From contig CATPBM010000304.1 in NCBI GenBank assembly GCA_955652625.1, forward strand, positions 1 through 5,290: DNA of 5,290 nucleotides. Reading direction: 5' to 3'. Made by a program: the position numbers and the translations under genes. This DNA comes from an uncultured Steroidobacteraceae bacterium (GTDB lineage Bacteria > Pseudomonadota > Gammaproteobacteria > Steroidobacterales > Steroidobacteraceae). Below are positions 1-5,290 of the stretch, one piece after another. How positions within the stretch are numbered: the stretch's first letter is position 1; every line of letters starts with the position of its first letter. The notes under the pieces were generated by a model. That model searched no databases and was not told the origin of the DNA. It saw only the letters and a list, made by a program, of their open reading frames with translations.

Positions 1-611
1 GCCAGGATCGACAGCTGCTCGCCGGCATTGTTGCCGACCACGCGGATCTCGCGCCCGATCTGTGCGCCCTCCGGATACAGCGGCAACGCCTTGGGCTTGA
101 TGAATCGCAGCTTCTTCGGGTCGTAACGATAGAGGCCGAAGTCATGCACGGGGTCGCGATACACCGGGTACAGCTGGACCTCCTCGCGATTGAGGAAGGT
201 CGCCTCGGAGGTCACGGGACCCGGAGTGACCACATGGCGGTTGGTGAGGATCAGGCCACGCTCGGCGTCGACCACGAAGCCGGTCGCCTGGGCGGTTGCG
301 TTCCACTCGGTGTCGAAGGCGCGCGTCATATCGATGTTGATCGACACGACACTGCCGGCGATGCGCTCGAGCGTCTCGGCCCAGTCGGGATTGCCCTCGA
401 CGGCGGCGGCCTGCTGCGCCTCGGGCGAGGGCTGCGTCTCCCCGCCTGGCGGGATCTGCGGCGGCGGCGGCCGCAGCGGCGCGGGCGGCAGCGTCGGCTG
501 CGGCACAGCCGGCGTGGGGGCTGCGGGGCCGGGGCTCACGGGGCCGGCGGCCGCGCACACGGACGCGCAGCACACCAGCAGGCACAGCCACGCGGGGCTC
601 AGGTGTCGCAT
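1..611 (-). CDS. Exported HtrA-like trypsin-type serine protease, Nma111-like N-terminal domain (3' part missing)
   Basis: Partial gene: 203 codons are visible and the frame is open to the left edge. Residues 1-22 look like a Sec signal peptide with a cysteine-rich hydrophobic core (LCLLVCCASVCAAA), probably cut near the AAA before Gly23. No cysteine sits in a good lipobox. Residues about 23-65 are a low-complexity Pro/Ala spacer. A chymotrypsin-fold domain follows, with SVVSI at 87-91, ATGFVV at 109-114, LTNRHVV at 122-128 (His126 as catalytic His) and YRDPVHDFGLYRYDP at 151-165 (Asp157 as likely catalytic Asp). IRVVGNNAGEQLSIL at 189-203 leads toward the active-site Ser, which lies outside the window. 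From memory, the NRHVV-PGP and YRDPVHDFG wording matches the yeast Nma111p group better than DegP/DegQ. It probably acts in periplasmic protein quality control, which is inferred. The ATG at 611 was chosen for the signal peptide directly after it and an AGGA upstream. It begins 14 nt after dgkA. Confidence 0.8.
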   Translation of the reverse strand, partial: MRHLSPAWLCLLVCCASVCAAAGPVSPGPAAPTPAVPQPTLPPAPLRPPPPQIPPGGETQPSPEAQQAAAVEGNPDWAETLERIAGSVVSINIDMTRAFDTEWNATAQATGFVVDAERGLILTNRHVVTPGPVTSEATFLNREEVQLYPVYRDPVHDFGLYRYDPKKLRFIKPKALPLYPEGAQIGREIRVVGNNAGEQLSIL

Positions 612-623
612 CGGGCAGTCATT

Positions 624-627
624 TCCT
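624..627 (-). promoter_or_regulatory. Putative ribosome binding site of the protease gene
   Basis: AGGA lies 12 nt before the ATG at 611 and overlaps the TAG stop codon of dgkA. The spacing is longer than ideal. A closer ATG at 621 is out of frame and reaches a stop within a few codons, so 611 is the better start. The layout suggests translation is coupled to termination of dgkA. Confidence 0.45.
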
Positions 628-1012
628 AGCGGCCGAGCAGCACGAGCAGCCACACGGCGACGAGCAGCACGAAAGAGATGAGCACCGCAGCCGAGCCGAT
701 GTCCTTGGCGAGCCCGGCGAGCGCATGGCGCTCGAAAGATATGCGGTCCACGGTCGCTTCGATCGCGCTGTTGAGAAGTTCCACGATGAGGATGAGCAAC
801 ATGGGCGCGATCAGCAGCGCCCGCTCGACGCCGCCGTGACCGAGCCACAGACCCAGGGGTATGACGGCCACCGCCAGGGCAAGCTCCTGGCGAAACGCCG
901 CCTCCTCGCGGAAGGCCCCGGCAAGTCCATGCGCGCTCGCAGCGAGCGCGCTCAGCACGCGGGTGATGCCGCGGGGCTTGTAACGATCTACGGCTGCGCC
1001 GTCGGCTTCCAT
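626..1012 (-). CDS. dgkA: Diacylglycerol kinase, small integral-membrane type
   Basis: Phosphorylates diacylglycerol to phosphatidic acid with ATP in the inner membrane, recycling lipid left by membrane-derived oligosaccharide and envelope synthesis. The 128 residues fit the family (about 120). Visible landmarks are EEAAFRQE at 36-43 and the signature [13 protein letters not shown] at 78-90, with Glu78, Asn81, Glu85 and Asp89 matching the active-site residues of E. coli Dgk[10 protein letters not shown] at 102-110 includes the conserved Lys-Asp pair. Three hydrophobic segments at about 44-60, 64-84 and 106-126 fit the three-helix fold. The ATG at 1012 keeps the normal N-terminal region before RGITRVLSA and overlaps the end of gcvPB by 25 nt. 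Only a weak GGAT precedes it, so translational coupling to gcvPB is likely. It has no known role in glycine cleavage. Identification is secure from the motifs. Confidence 0.95.
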   Translation of the reverse strand: MEADGAAVDRYKPRGITRVLSALAASAHGLAGAFREEAAFRQELALAVAVIPLGLWLGHGGVERALLIAPMLLILIVELLNSAIEATVDRISFERHALAGLAKDIGSAAVLISFVLLVAVWLLVLLGR

Positions 1013-2466
1013 GTGAGATCCAGCTGCCTGGCCGCCCGTACGTCATCGAGGCGGCGCACCGGCATGGTATGCGGTGCGCTGGTCACGCGCCCGGGTTCCT
1101 GCTCCGCCTCCTTCTGGATCTGTGACATGGCCGTCACAAATGCATCCAATACGTCCTTGCTCTCGGTCTCGGTCGGCTCGATGAGCAGACACTCCGGGAC
1201 CAACAGCGGGAAGTACGTCGTCGGGGCATGGAACCCGTAGTCGAGCAGGCGCTTCGCGAAATCCATGGCGGTCACGTTCAGCTCGCGCGCCTGGCGCCTG
1301 AGCGTCACGATGAATTCGTGACTGGCGCGGCGCTGCGGGTAGGCGGCGTCGAAGCCCGCGGCCTGCAGGCGCTTGAGCAGGTAGTTGGCGTTGAGCGTGG
1401 CGTACTCGCCCACGCGCCGCATGCCCTCGCGCCCCAGGAGGCGCATGTAGATGTACGCGCGCAGCAGCACTCCGGCATTACCCATGAACGCCGACAGCCT
1501 GCCGATGGATTGCGGCAGATCGCTCTCCGCCAGCCAGCGGTAGCGCTCGCCGTCCTTGCCGACGATGGGAATCGGCATGAAGGGCAGGAGCCGCGCGCCG
1601 ACTCCGACGGCACCTGCTCCCGGGCCGCCGCCGCCGTGCGGCGTGGAGAAGGTCTTGTGCAGGTTCATGTGGATGACGTCGAAACCCATGTCCCCGGGGC
1701 GCACCTTGCCGAGGATGGCGTTGAGGTTGGCCCCGTCGTAGTACAGGAGCCCGCCCGCCTCGTGCACGATGCGCGCCACCTCCACGATGTGCCGCTCGAA
1801 CACCCCGAGCGTGGAGGGGTTGGTGAGCATGATGCCGGCGGTGTTCGGACCTACCGCGGCCTTCAGGGCCTGTAATACAACATCACCCTGCGCGTCGACC
1901 GGGATCTCGCGCACCACGCAGCCGCACATGGTCGCGGTCGCCGGATTGGTGCCGTGCGCCGCCTCGGGCACGATGATCTCGTTGCGCGCGAGGTCACCGC
2001 GCGCGCGGTGGTAGGCGCGGATCATGGCGACGCCCGCGAATTCGCCGTGGGCGCCGGCCATGGGCGAGAGCGCCACGCCTTCCATACCCGAGACCGCCTT
2101 GAGCATCTCCTGCAGCTCGTACATGCATGCCAGGAACCCCTGACCGTGAGATTCCGGCGCCAGCGGGTGGCGCGCCAGCAGCTCAGGCAGCATGGCGTAC
2201 TGGTTACAGGCCCTGGGGTTGTATTTCATCGTGCACGACCCGAGCGGGTAGAAATGCGTGTCGATGGAGAAATTCAGCTGCGACAGGCGGGTGAAATGCC
2301 GCACCGTCTCGAGCTCGCCTACCTCGGGGAGCTCCGGGGCCCGCGTGCGCCGCAGCGTGGCCGGCAGGTCGCTCAGGGCGGCCTGCCCCGGGTCGTGCGG
2401 CCACTGATCGCTCGCTCCGCGACCGGGGTGCGAATACTCGTAAATGACTTTTTCACGGACGCGCAT
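988..2466 (-). CDS. gcvPB: Glycine dehydrogenase (decarboxylating) subunit 2, PLP-binding half of split P-protein
   Basis: With GcvPA forms the P-protein, which decarboxylates glycine using pyridoxal phosphate and transfers the aminomethyl group to lipoyl-GcvH. The 492 residues are normal for the C-terminal half of P-protein. Motifs in order: [12 protein letters not shown] at 73-84, [12 protein letters not shown] at 134-145, [12 protein letters not shown] at 167-178, [11 protein letters not shown] at 214-224, YYDGANLNA at 242-250 with the Asp expected near the PLP ring nitrogen, and [14 protein letters not shown] at 270-283. Lys271 in the last motif should form the Schiff base with PLP. The usual C-terminal [12 protein letters not shown] block (464-475) is present, so the gene looks intact. 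The ATG at 2466 has a GAGG 6 nt upstream. It follows gcvPA after 27 nt and overlaps dgkA by 25 nt. Cytoplasmic. Confidence 0.97.
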   Translation of the reverse strand: MRVREKVIYEYSHPGRGASDQWPHDPGQAALSDLPATLRRTRAPELPEVGELETVRHFTRLSQLNFSIDTHFYPLGSCTMKYNPRACNQYAMLPELLARHPLAPESHGQGFLACMYELQEMLKAVSGMEGVALSPMAGAHGEFAGVAMIRAYHRARGDLARNEIIVPEAAHGTNPATATMCGCVVREIPVDAQGDVVLQALKAAVGPNTAGIMLTNPSTLGVFERHIVEVARIVHEAGGLLYYDGANLNAILGKVRPGDMGFDVIHMNLHKTFSTPHGGGGPGAGAVGVGARLLPFMPIPIVGKDGERYRWLAESDLPQSIGRLSAFMGNAGVLLRAYIYMRLLGREGMRRVGEYATLNANYLLKRLQAAGFDAAYPQRRASHEFIVTLRRQARELNVTAMDFAKRLLDYGFHAPTTYFPLLVPECLLIEPTETESKDVLDAFVTAMSQIQKEAEQEPGRVTSAPHTMPVRRLDDVRAARQLDLTWKPTAQP

Positions 2467-2472
2467 GACAAA

Positions 2473-2476
2473 CCTC
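2473..2476 (-). promoter_or_regulatory. Ribosome binding site of gcvPB
   Basis: GAGG (within ACGAGGT) is 6 nt before the ATG at 2466, inside the 27-nt gap after gcvPA. Its position supports this start and suggests gcvPB has its own initiation signal. Confidence 0.7.
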
Positions 2477-2493
2477 GTGAATGCGGGAGCGCA

Positions 2494-3867
2494 TCAGGCC
2501 GCGCGCACGGCCTGCATCGCATCCTGAAGCGTGGCGCGGTAGCGCTCGATGTCGGCGGCGCTCTTGGTCTCGGTGGCGCACACCAGCAGTGCAGCCCCTA
2601 GCTCGGGGTAGTAAGCCGAGAGGTCGAGGCCACCGAGAATTCCGCGAGCGGCGAGCGCCTTGAGCACCGGTGCCACGGGCCGATCGAGCTGCAGCACCGC
2701 CTCGTGGAAGTAGGCACCCGCGAACGCCAGGCGCACCCCGGGGACACGCATGAGTGCCGCCACGAGCTCGCGGGCGCGCGCGTGGGCGCTCGCGGCGGTG
2801 CGCGCCATCCCCTGCGGCCCCATCAGCGACAGGTAGATGGTCGCGGCGGTCACCAGCAGGCCCTGGTTGGTGCAGATGTTGGAAGTTGCCCTGGCGCGGC
2901 GGATGTGCTGCTCGCGCGCCTGCAGGGTGAGGGTGAATCCCTCGTGTCCGGCGGCATCGAGCGTGCGCCCGACGAGGCGCCCGGGCATCTGCCGCACGTG
3001 CTGCATGCGCGTGGTCATGAAGCCGAAGTACGGGCCGCCGGAGGACAACGGCACGCCGAGGGGCTGGCCTTCGCCGACCGCGATGTCCGCGCCGCGCGCG
3101 CCCCACTCGCCCGGGGGCTTGAGCACGGCGAGCGAGGTGGGGTTGACCACCGCGATCACGAGGCTGCCGCGCGCATGCGCCCAGTCGGTGAGCGCATCCA
3201 CATCCTCCAGGCGCCCGAAGAAATTCGGCTGCTGGATCACGAGCGCGGTGACATCCTCACCCTCGTACTTCGCAAGCGCCGCGGCCGGCGTGCTGCCCTC
3301 GGCCGCGCCGTAAGGCAGCTCTTCGAACTTCAGGCCCTGGTTGGAGGCGGCGACGACCGCCACGCGACGGTAATGCGGGTGCACGGTCGTGGGTACGAGA
3401 ATGCGCGCCGACTTCGACTTGCGGTTGGCGCGCACCGCCATGAGCGCAGCCTCCGCCATGGCGGAGGCGCCGTCGTACATCGAGGCGTTCGACACCTCCA
3501 TGCCGGTGAGGCGCGCGATCATGGTCTGGAACTCATAGATCAACTGCAGCGTGCCCTGGCTCGCCTCGGCCTGATAGGGCGTGTAGGAGCTGTAGAACTC
3601 CCCGCGCGTGGTGATGGCCCACACGGCCGCCGGGATGTGGTGCTCGTAGGCCCCGGCGCCCAGAAAGCTCAGCGCTACGCCGTCGCTGCGGGCGCGCTCG
3701 CTCATGAGGCGCCCGATTTCCATCTCATTGAGCTCCTCGGGCACCCCGGCGAGGGACTTGACGCGCAACTGCGCCGGGATCTCATCGAACAGATCCTCGA
3801 TGCGCTTGACGCCGATCGCGGCGAGCATCTGCGCGACGTCGGCCTCGGTGTGGGGAATGAAGGCCAT
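2494..3867 (-). CDS. gcvPA: Glycine dehydrogenase (decarboxylating) subunit 1, N-terminal half of split P-protein
   Basis: Partner of GcvPB in the two-subunit glycine decarboxylase. It corresponds to the N-terminal half of the single-chain GcvP found in E. coli. The 457 residues match the usual 440-460. Family blocks are [13 protein letters not shown] at 68-80, [16 protein letters not shown] at 93-108, [14 protein letters not shown] at 127-140, [12 protein letters not shown] at 211-222, [20 protein letters not shown] at 265-284 and [18 protein letters not shown] at 313-330. As expected for this subunit, the PLP-lysine motif HKTF is absent: the equivalent place reads GEGQPLG, so PLP is held by GcvPB. 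The ATG at 3867 shares one base with the gcvH stop (TGATG) and has a GGAGG 7 nt upstream inside gcvH, so the two genes are probably translationally coupled. No frameshift or missing block is seen. Cytoplasmic. Confidence 0.97.
   Translation of the reverse strand: MAFIPHTEADVAQMLAAIGVKRIEDLFDEIPAQLRVKSLAGVPEELNEMEIGRLMSERARSDGVALSFLGAGAYEHHIPAAVWAITTRGEFYSSYTPYQAEASQGTLQLIYEFQTMIARLTGMEVSNASMYDGASAMAEAALMAVRANRKSKSARILVPTTVHPHYRRVAVVAASNQGLKFEELPYGAAEGSTPAAALAKYEGEDVTALVIQQPNFFGRLEDVDALTDWAHARGSLVIAVVNPTSLAVLKPPGEWGARGADIAVGEGQPLGVPLSSGGPYFGFMTTRMQHVRQMPGRLVGRTLDAAGHEGFTLTLQAREQHIRRARATSNICTNQGLLVTAATIYLSLMGPQGMARTAASAHARARELVAALMRVPGVRLAFAGAYFHEAVLQLDRPVAPVLKALAARGILGGLDLSAYYPELGAALLVCATETKSAADIERYRATLQDAMQAVRAA
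3449..3468. repeat. 20-bp perfect palindrome inside gcvPA
   Basis: A perfect self-complementary 20-mer centred on CCATGG between positions 3458 and 3459. It lies in codons for the conserved gcvPA stretch around ASAMAEA (residues 134-140). It has no loop, so it could form a DNA dyad but would need an opened centre to form an RNA hairpin. The protein motif and GC-rich codon choice could produce it by chance, and I assign no function. Confidence 0.5.
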
Positions 3868-4265
3868 CAGCCGCCCTCCGCGTCCAGCATCTTCTGATAA
3901 TCCGCCGCCGGCATCAGCTCTGCCTTCGCGAGCGCGCCCGGCGCGGGCTTGAGGCGCATCAGCCAGCCCGAGCCATAAGGCTCAGAATTGAGCGTTTCCG
4001 GCTCGGCGGCGAGCCGCGCATTGCCCTCCGTGACAGATCCTGCGACGGGCGCGTAGACGTCCGACGCCGCCTTGACCGATTCCACCACGGCGCAGGGCTC
4101 ACCCGACTTGACGGTGCGCCCGGCCTCAGGCACCTCCACGAACACCAGGTCACCGAGCGCATGCTGGGCGTGATCGGTGATGCCGATCTCGAGCGTGCCG
4201 TCCTTGAGCGTGCGCACCCACTCGTGCGACTTGGTGTACTTAAGATCCGCGGGAACGTTGCTCAT
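3867..4265 (-). CDS. gcvH: Glycine cleavage system H protein (lipoyl carrier)
   Basis: Carries the aminomethyl intermediate on a lipoyl arm between the P, T and L proteins. The lipoyl attachment motif [12 protein letters not shown] is at 62-73, with Lys65 as the modified residue, the same position as in E. coli. Other family blocks are SHEWVR at 13-18, [20 protein letters not shown] at 28-47 and [15 protein letters not shown] at 93-107. The protein is 132 residues, normal for the family. I chose the ATG at 4265 over a GTG at 4280 because AAGGA lies 7 nt upstream of it and the resulting start [10 protein letters not shown] is nearly identical to the E. coli start as I recall it. The longer form would add MKDPC and place the AAGGA inside the coding region. 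It follows gcvT after 14 nt and its stop overlaps the gcvPA start by one base. Lipoylation enzymes are not in the window. Confidence 0.97.
   Translation of the reverse strand: MSNVPADLKYTKSHEWVRTLKDGTLEIGITDHAQHALGDLVFVEVPEAGRTVKSGEPCAVVESVKAASDVYAPVAGSVTEGNARLAAEPETLNSEPYGSGWLMRLKPAPGALAKAELMPAADYQKMLDAEGG
3875..3879 (-). promoter_or_regulatory. Ribosome binding site of gcvPA, inside the end of gcvH
   Basis: GGAGG lies 7 nt before the gcvPA ATG at 3867, within the last codons of gcvH. Combined with the one-base TGATG stop/start overlap, it is a typical layout for termination-reinitiation coupling. Confidence 0.75.
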
Positions 4266-4272
4266 GCAGGGG

Positions 4273-4277
4273 TCCTT
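4273..4277 (-). promoter_or_regulatory. Ribosome binding site that decides the gcvH start
   Basis: AAGGA sits in the 14-nt gap after gcvT, 7 nt before the ATG at 4265. It favours that ATG over the GTG at 4280, which has no purine-rich sequence at a suitable distance upstream. Confidence 0.75.
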
Positions 4278-4279
4278 CA

Positions 4280-5290
4280 CTAAAGGGTAACCAGGGATTT
4301 TCCAAATCGAACGAACGGCGGCTTCACGATGCGGGCATTGAGGAGCTTGCCGCGGATATCCACCTGCACCTTGTCGGCGCTGGCCGCCGGCACGCGCGCG
4401 AGGGCGATCGAACGCTCCAGAGTCGGAGAGTAGGTGCCGCTGGTGATCTCGCCCGCGCCGACACCGGGAACCGTCACCTTCTGATGGCTGCGCAGCACGC
4501 CGCGATCCTCGAGCAGCAGGCCGGCGAGCTTGCGCGGTGAGCCGCGCGCGGCTATTGCCTCGAGTGCCTCACGGCCGATGAACGCGCGCGAACGCGGCTC
4601 GAGCGCCACAGTCCAGCCGAGCCCGGACTCGAACGGGTGCGTGCTCTCGTCCATGTCGTTGCCGTAGAGATTCATGCCCGCTTCCAGGCGCAGCGTGTCG
4701 CGGGCACCCAGTCCGCAGGAGGCGACGCCGAGCGCATTGAGCTTGCGCCACGCCGGCACCGCATCCTGCGCGGGCATCATGATCTCGAAGCCCTCCTCGC
4801 CGGTGTAACCGGTGCGCGCGACGAACCAGTCCCCGAGCTCGCGCCCGACGAAGCTTGCCAGCGCCAGGGCGGCGGCCGCCTGCGCAGGCGCGAGCAGCTG
4901 TGCCGCCTTGGCGCGCGCCTCCGGGCCCTGAACGGCGAGCATGGCAAGATCGGCGCGCTCGCTCACCTCGACGCCGAAAGAGGGGCTGTGCCTGCGGATC
5001 CAGGCGAGATCCTTGTCGCGCGTGCCGGCGTTCACGACCGCGCGGAACCAGGAATCGCTCAGGTAGTAGACGATGAGATCATCGAGCACGCCGCCCTGCT
5101 CGTTCAGCATGCAGGTGTAGAGCGCCTTGCCGGGGGCCTTGAGCTTGCCCACGTCGTTCGCCACCAGATACTCGAGAAACGCGCGCACGCGCTGCCCCTT
5201 GAGGTCCACGACGCACATGTGCGAGACGTCGAATACACCGGCGGCACGGCGCACCGCATGATGCTCGCCGATCTGCGAGCTGTACTGCAC
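4280..5290 (-). CDS. gcvT: Aminomethyltransferase, glycine cleavage system T protein (5' end missing)
   Basis: Transfers the methylene carbon from aminomethyl-lipoyl-GcvH to tetrahydrofolate, giving 5,10-methylene-THF and ammonia. The 336 visible codons begin with a GTG at the right edge, which is an internal valine: family members read roughly MPxxYxSQIxEHHAVR here, so about 27 N-terminal residues lie outside. Counting from that valine, landmarks are HHAVRRAAGVFDVSHM at 10-25, GGVLDDLIVYY at 66-76 (containing the conserved catalytic Asp), ARTGYTGEEGFEI at 158-170, GLGARDTLRLEAGMNLYGND at 193-212 and ITSGTYSPTLERSIALARVP at 282-301. The reading is intact to its TAG stop. It is the first visible gene of the gcv cluster, followed by gcvH after 14 nt. 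In many proteobacteria gcv operons respond to glycine through a riboswitch or the regulators GcvA/Lrp. Any such element would be upstream of this gene and cannot be seen. Confidence 0.97.
   Translation of the reverse strand: MQYSSQIGEHHAVRRAAGVFDVSHMCVVDLKGQRVRAFLEYLVANDVGKLKAPGKALYTCMLNEQGGVLDDLIVYYLSDSWFRAVVNAGTRDKDLAWIRRHSPSFGVEVSERADLAMLAVQGPEARAKAAQLLAPAQAAAALALASFVGRELGDWFVARTGYTGEEGFEIMMPAQDAVPAWRKLNALGVASCGLGARDTLRLEAGMNLYGNDMDESTHPFESGLGWTVALEPRSRAFIGREALEAIAARGSPRKLAGLLLEDRGVLRSHQKVTVPGVGAGEITSGTYSPTLERSIALARVPAASADKVQVDIRGKLLNARIVKPPFVRFGKSLVTL

Noticed and set aside
142..591. A 149-codon minus-strand frame starting at 591
   Set aside because: It is out of frame with the protease starting at 611, is extremely Arg/Ala-rich, and overlaps codons that encode clear HtrA motifs in the other frame.
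634..672. A 12-bp direct repeat (634-645 and 661-672) at the end of dgkA
   Set aside because: It arises from repeated Leu/Val codons in the last membrane helix and has no sign of a mobile element or att site.
144..681. Plus-strand open frames of about 160 codons opposite the protease gene
   Set aside because: They are antisense to a coding region with a clear signal peptide and catalytic motifs, and show no recognisable domain themselves.
1995..2010. 16-bp perfect palindrome of mostly alternating CG in gcvPB
   Set aside because: It is low-complexity GC sequence encoding the end of AYHRARGD. Such dyads are expected by chance in DNA this GC-rich.
1228..2601. Plus-strand open frames of about 215 codons opposite gcvPB (1228-1875 and 1954-2601)
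   Set aside because: Both are antisense shadows of gcvPB and the start of the region after it, with low-complexity compositions and no motifs.
2704..3897. A 397-codon open frame on the plus strand opposite gcvPA
   Set aside because: It is antisense to a gene with a full set of family motifs. Its translation is Arg/Gly/His/Ala-rich with no recognisable domain, as expected from G/C-biased codons read on the opposite strand.
4266..4280. GTG start at 4280 for a 137-residue GcvH
   Set aside because: The AAGGA at 4273-4277 and the E. coli-like start [10 protein letters not shown] support the ATG at 4265. The extra MKDPC is not part of the family.
5288..5290. GTG at the right edge as the gcvT start
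   Set aside because: It corresponds to an internal valine in the conserved stretch before YSSQIxEHHAVR. The true start lies outside the window.

Overview
The window is a compact, co-directional gene cluster. All six genes lie on the minus strand, so transcription runs from high to low coordinates. It is very GC-rich, with strong G/C bias at third codon positions. The T and H proteins closely resemble the E. coli proteins as I remember them, and there is a small proteobacterial-type membrane diacylglycerol kinase. Together these suggest a Gram-negative proteobacterium, most likely a high-GC gammaproteobacterium. I cannot name the genus from sequence alone.

Layout in transcription order: gcvT (aminomethyltransferase; its 5' end is cut off by the right edge), gcvH (lipoyl carrier protein), gcvPA and gcvPB (the two subunits of a split glycine decarboxylase), dgkA (diacylglycerol kinase), and the first 203 codons of an exported HtrA-like serine protease that runs off the left edge. 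Junctions are tight: 14 nt (gcvT-gcvH), a 1-nt TGATG overlap (gcvH-gcvPA), 27 nt (gcvPA-gcvPB), a 25-nt overlap (gcvPB-dgkA) and 14 nt (dgkA-protease). No junction has room for a separate promoter or an obvious terminator, so a single transcript is likely. Any promoter or glycine riboswitch for gcvT would lie outside the window.

The first four genes make the glycine cleavage system except for the shared L-protein (dihydrolipoyl dehydrogenase, lpd), which is not here. P decarboxylates glycine and loads aminomethyl onto the lipoyl arm of H. T passes the one-carbon unit to tetrahydrofolate and releases ammonia. The last two genes have no direct role in glycine catabolism. DgkA phosphorylates diacylglycerol in the inner membrane, and the protease is predicted to act outside the cytoplasm.

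The least ordinary item is the protease. Its N-terminal domain looks more like the eukaryotic Nma111 branch of HtrA proteases than ordinary DegP/DegQ, and it sits behind a signal peptide and a proline-rich spacer. I see no mobile elements, RNA genes, CRISPR arrays or intergenic stretches over 30 bases. Apart from the two-gene tail, the region is ordinary core metabolism, and I do not claim a new system.
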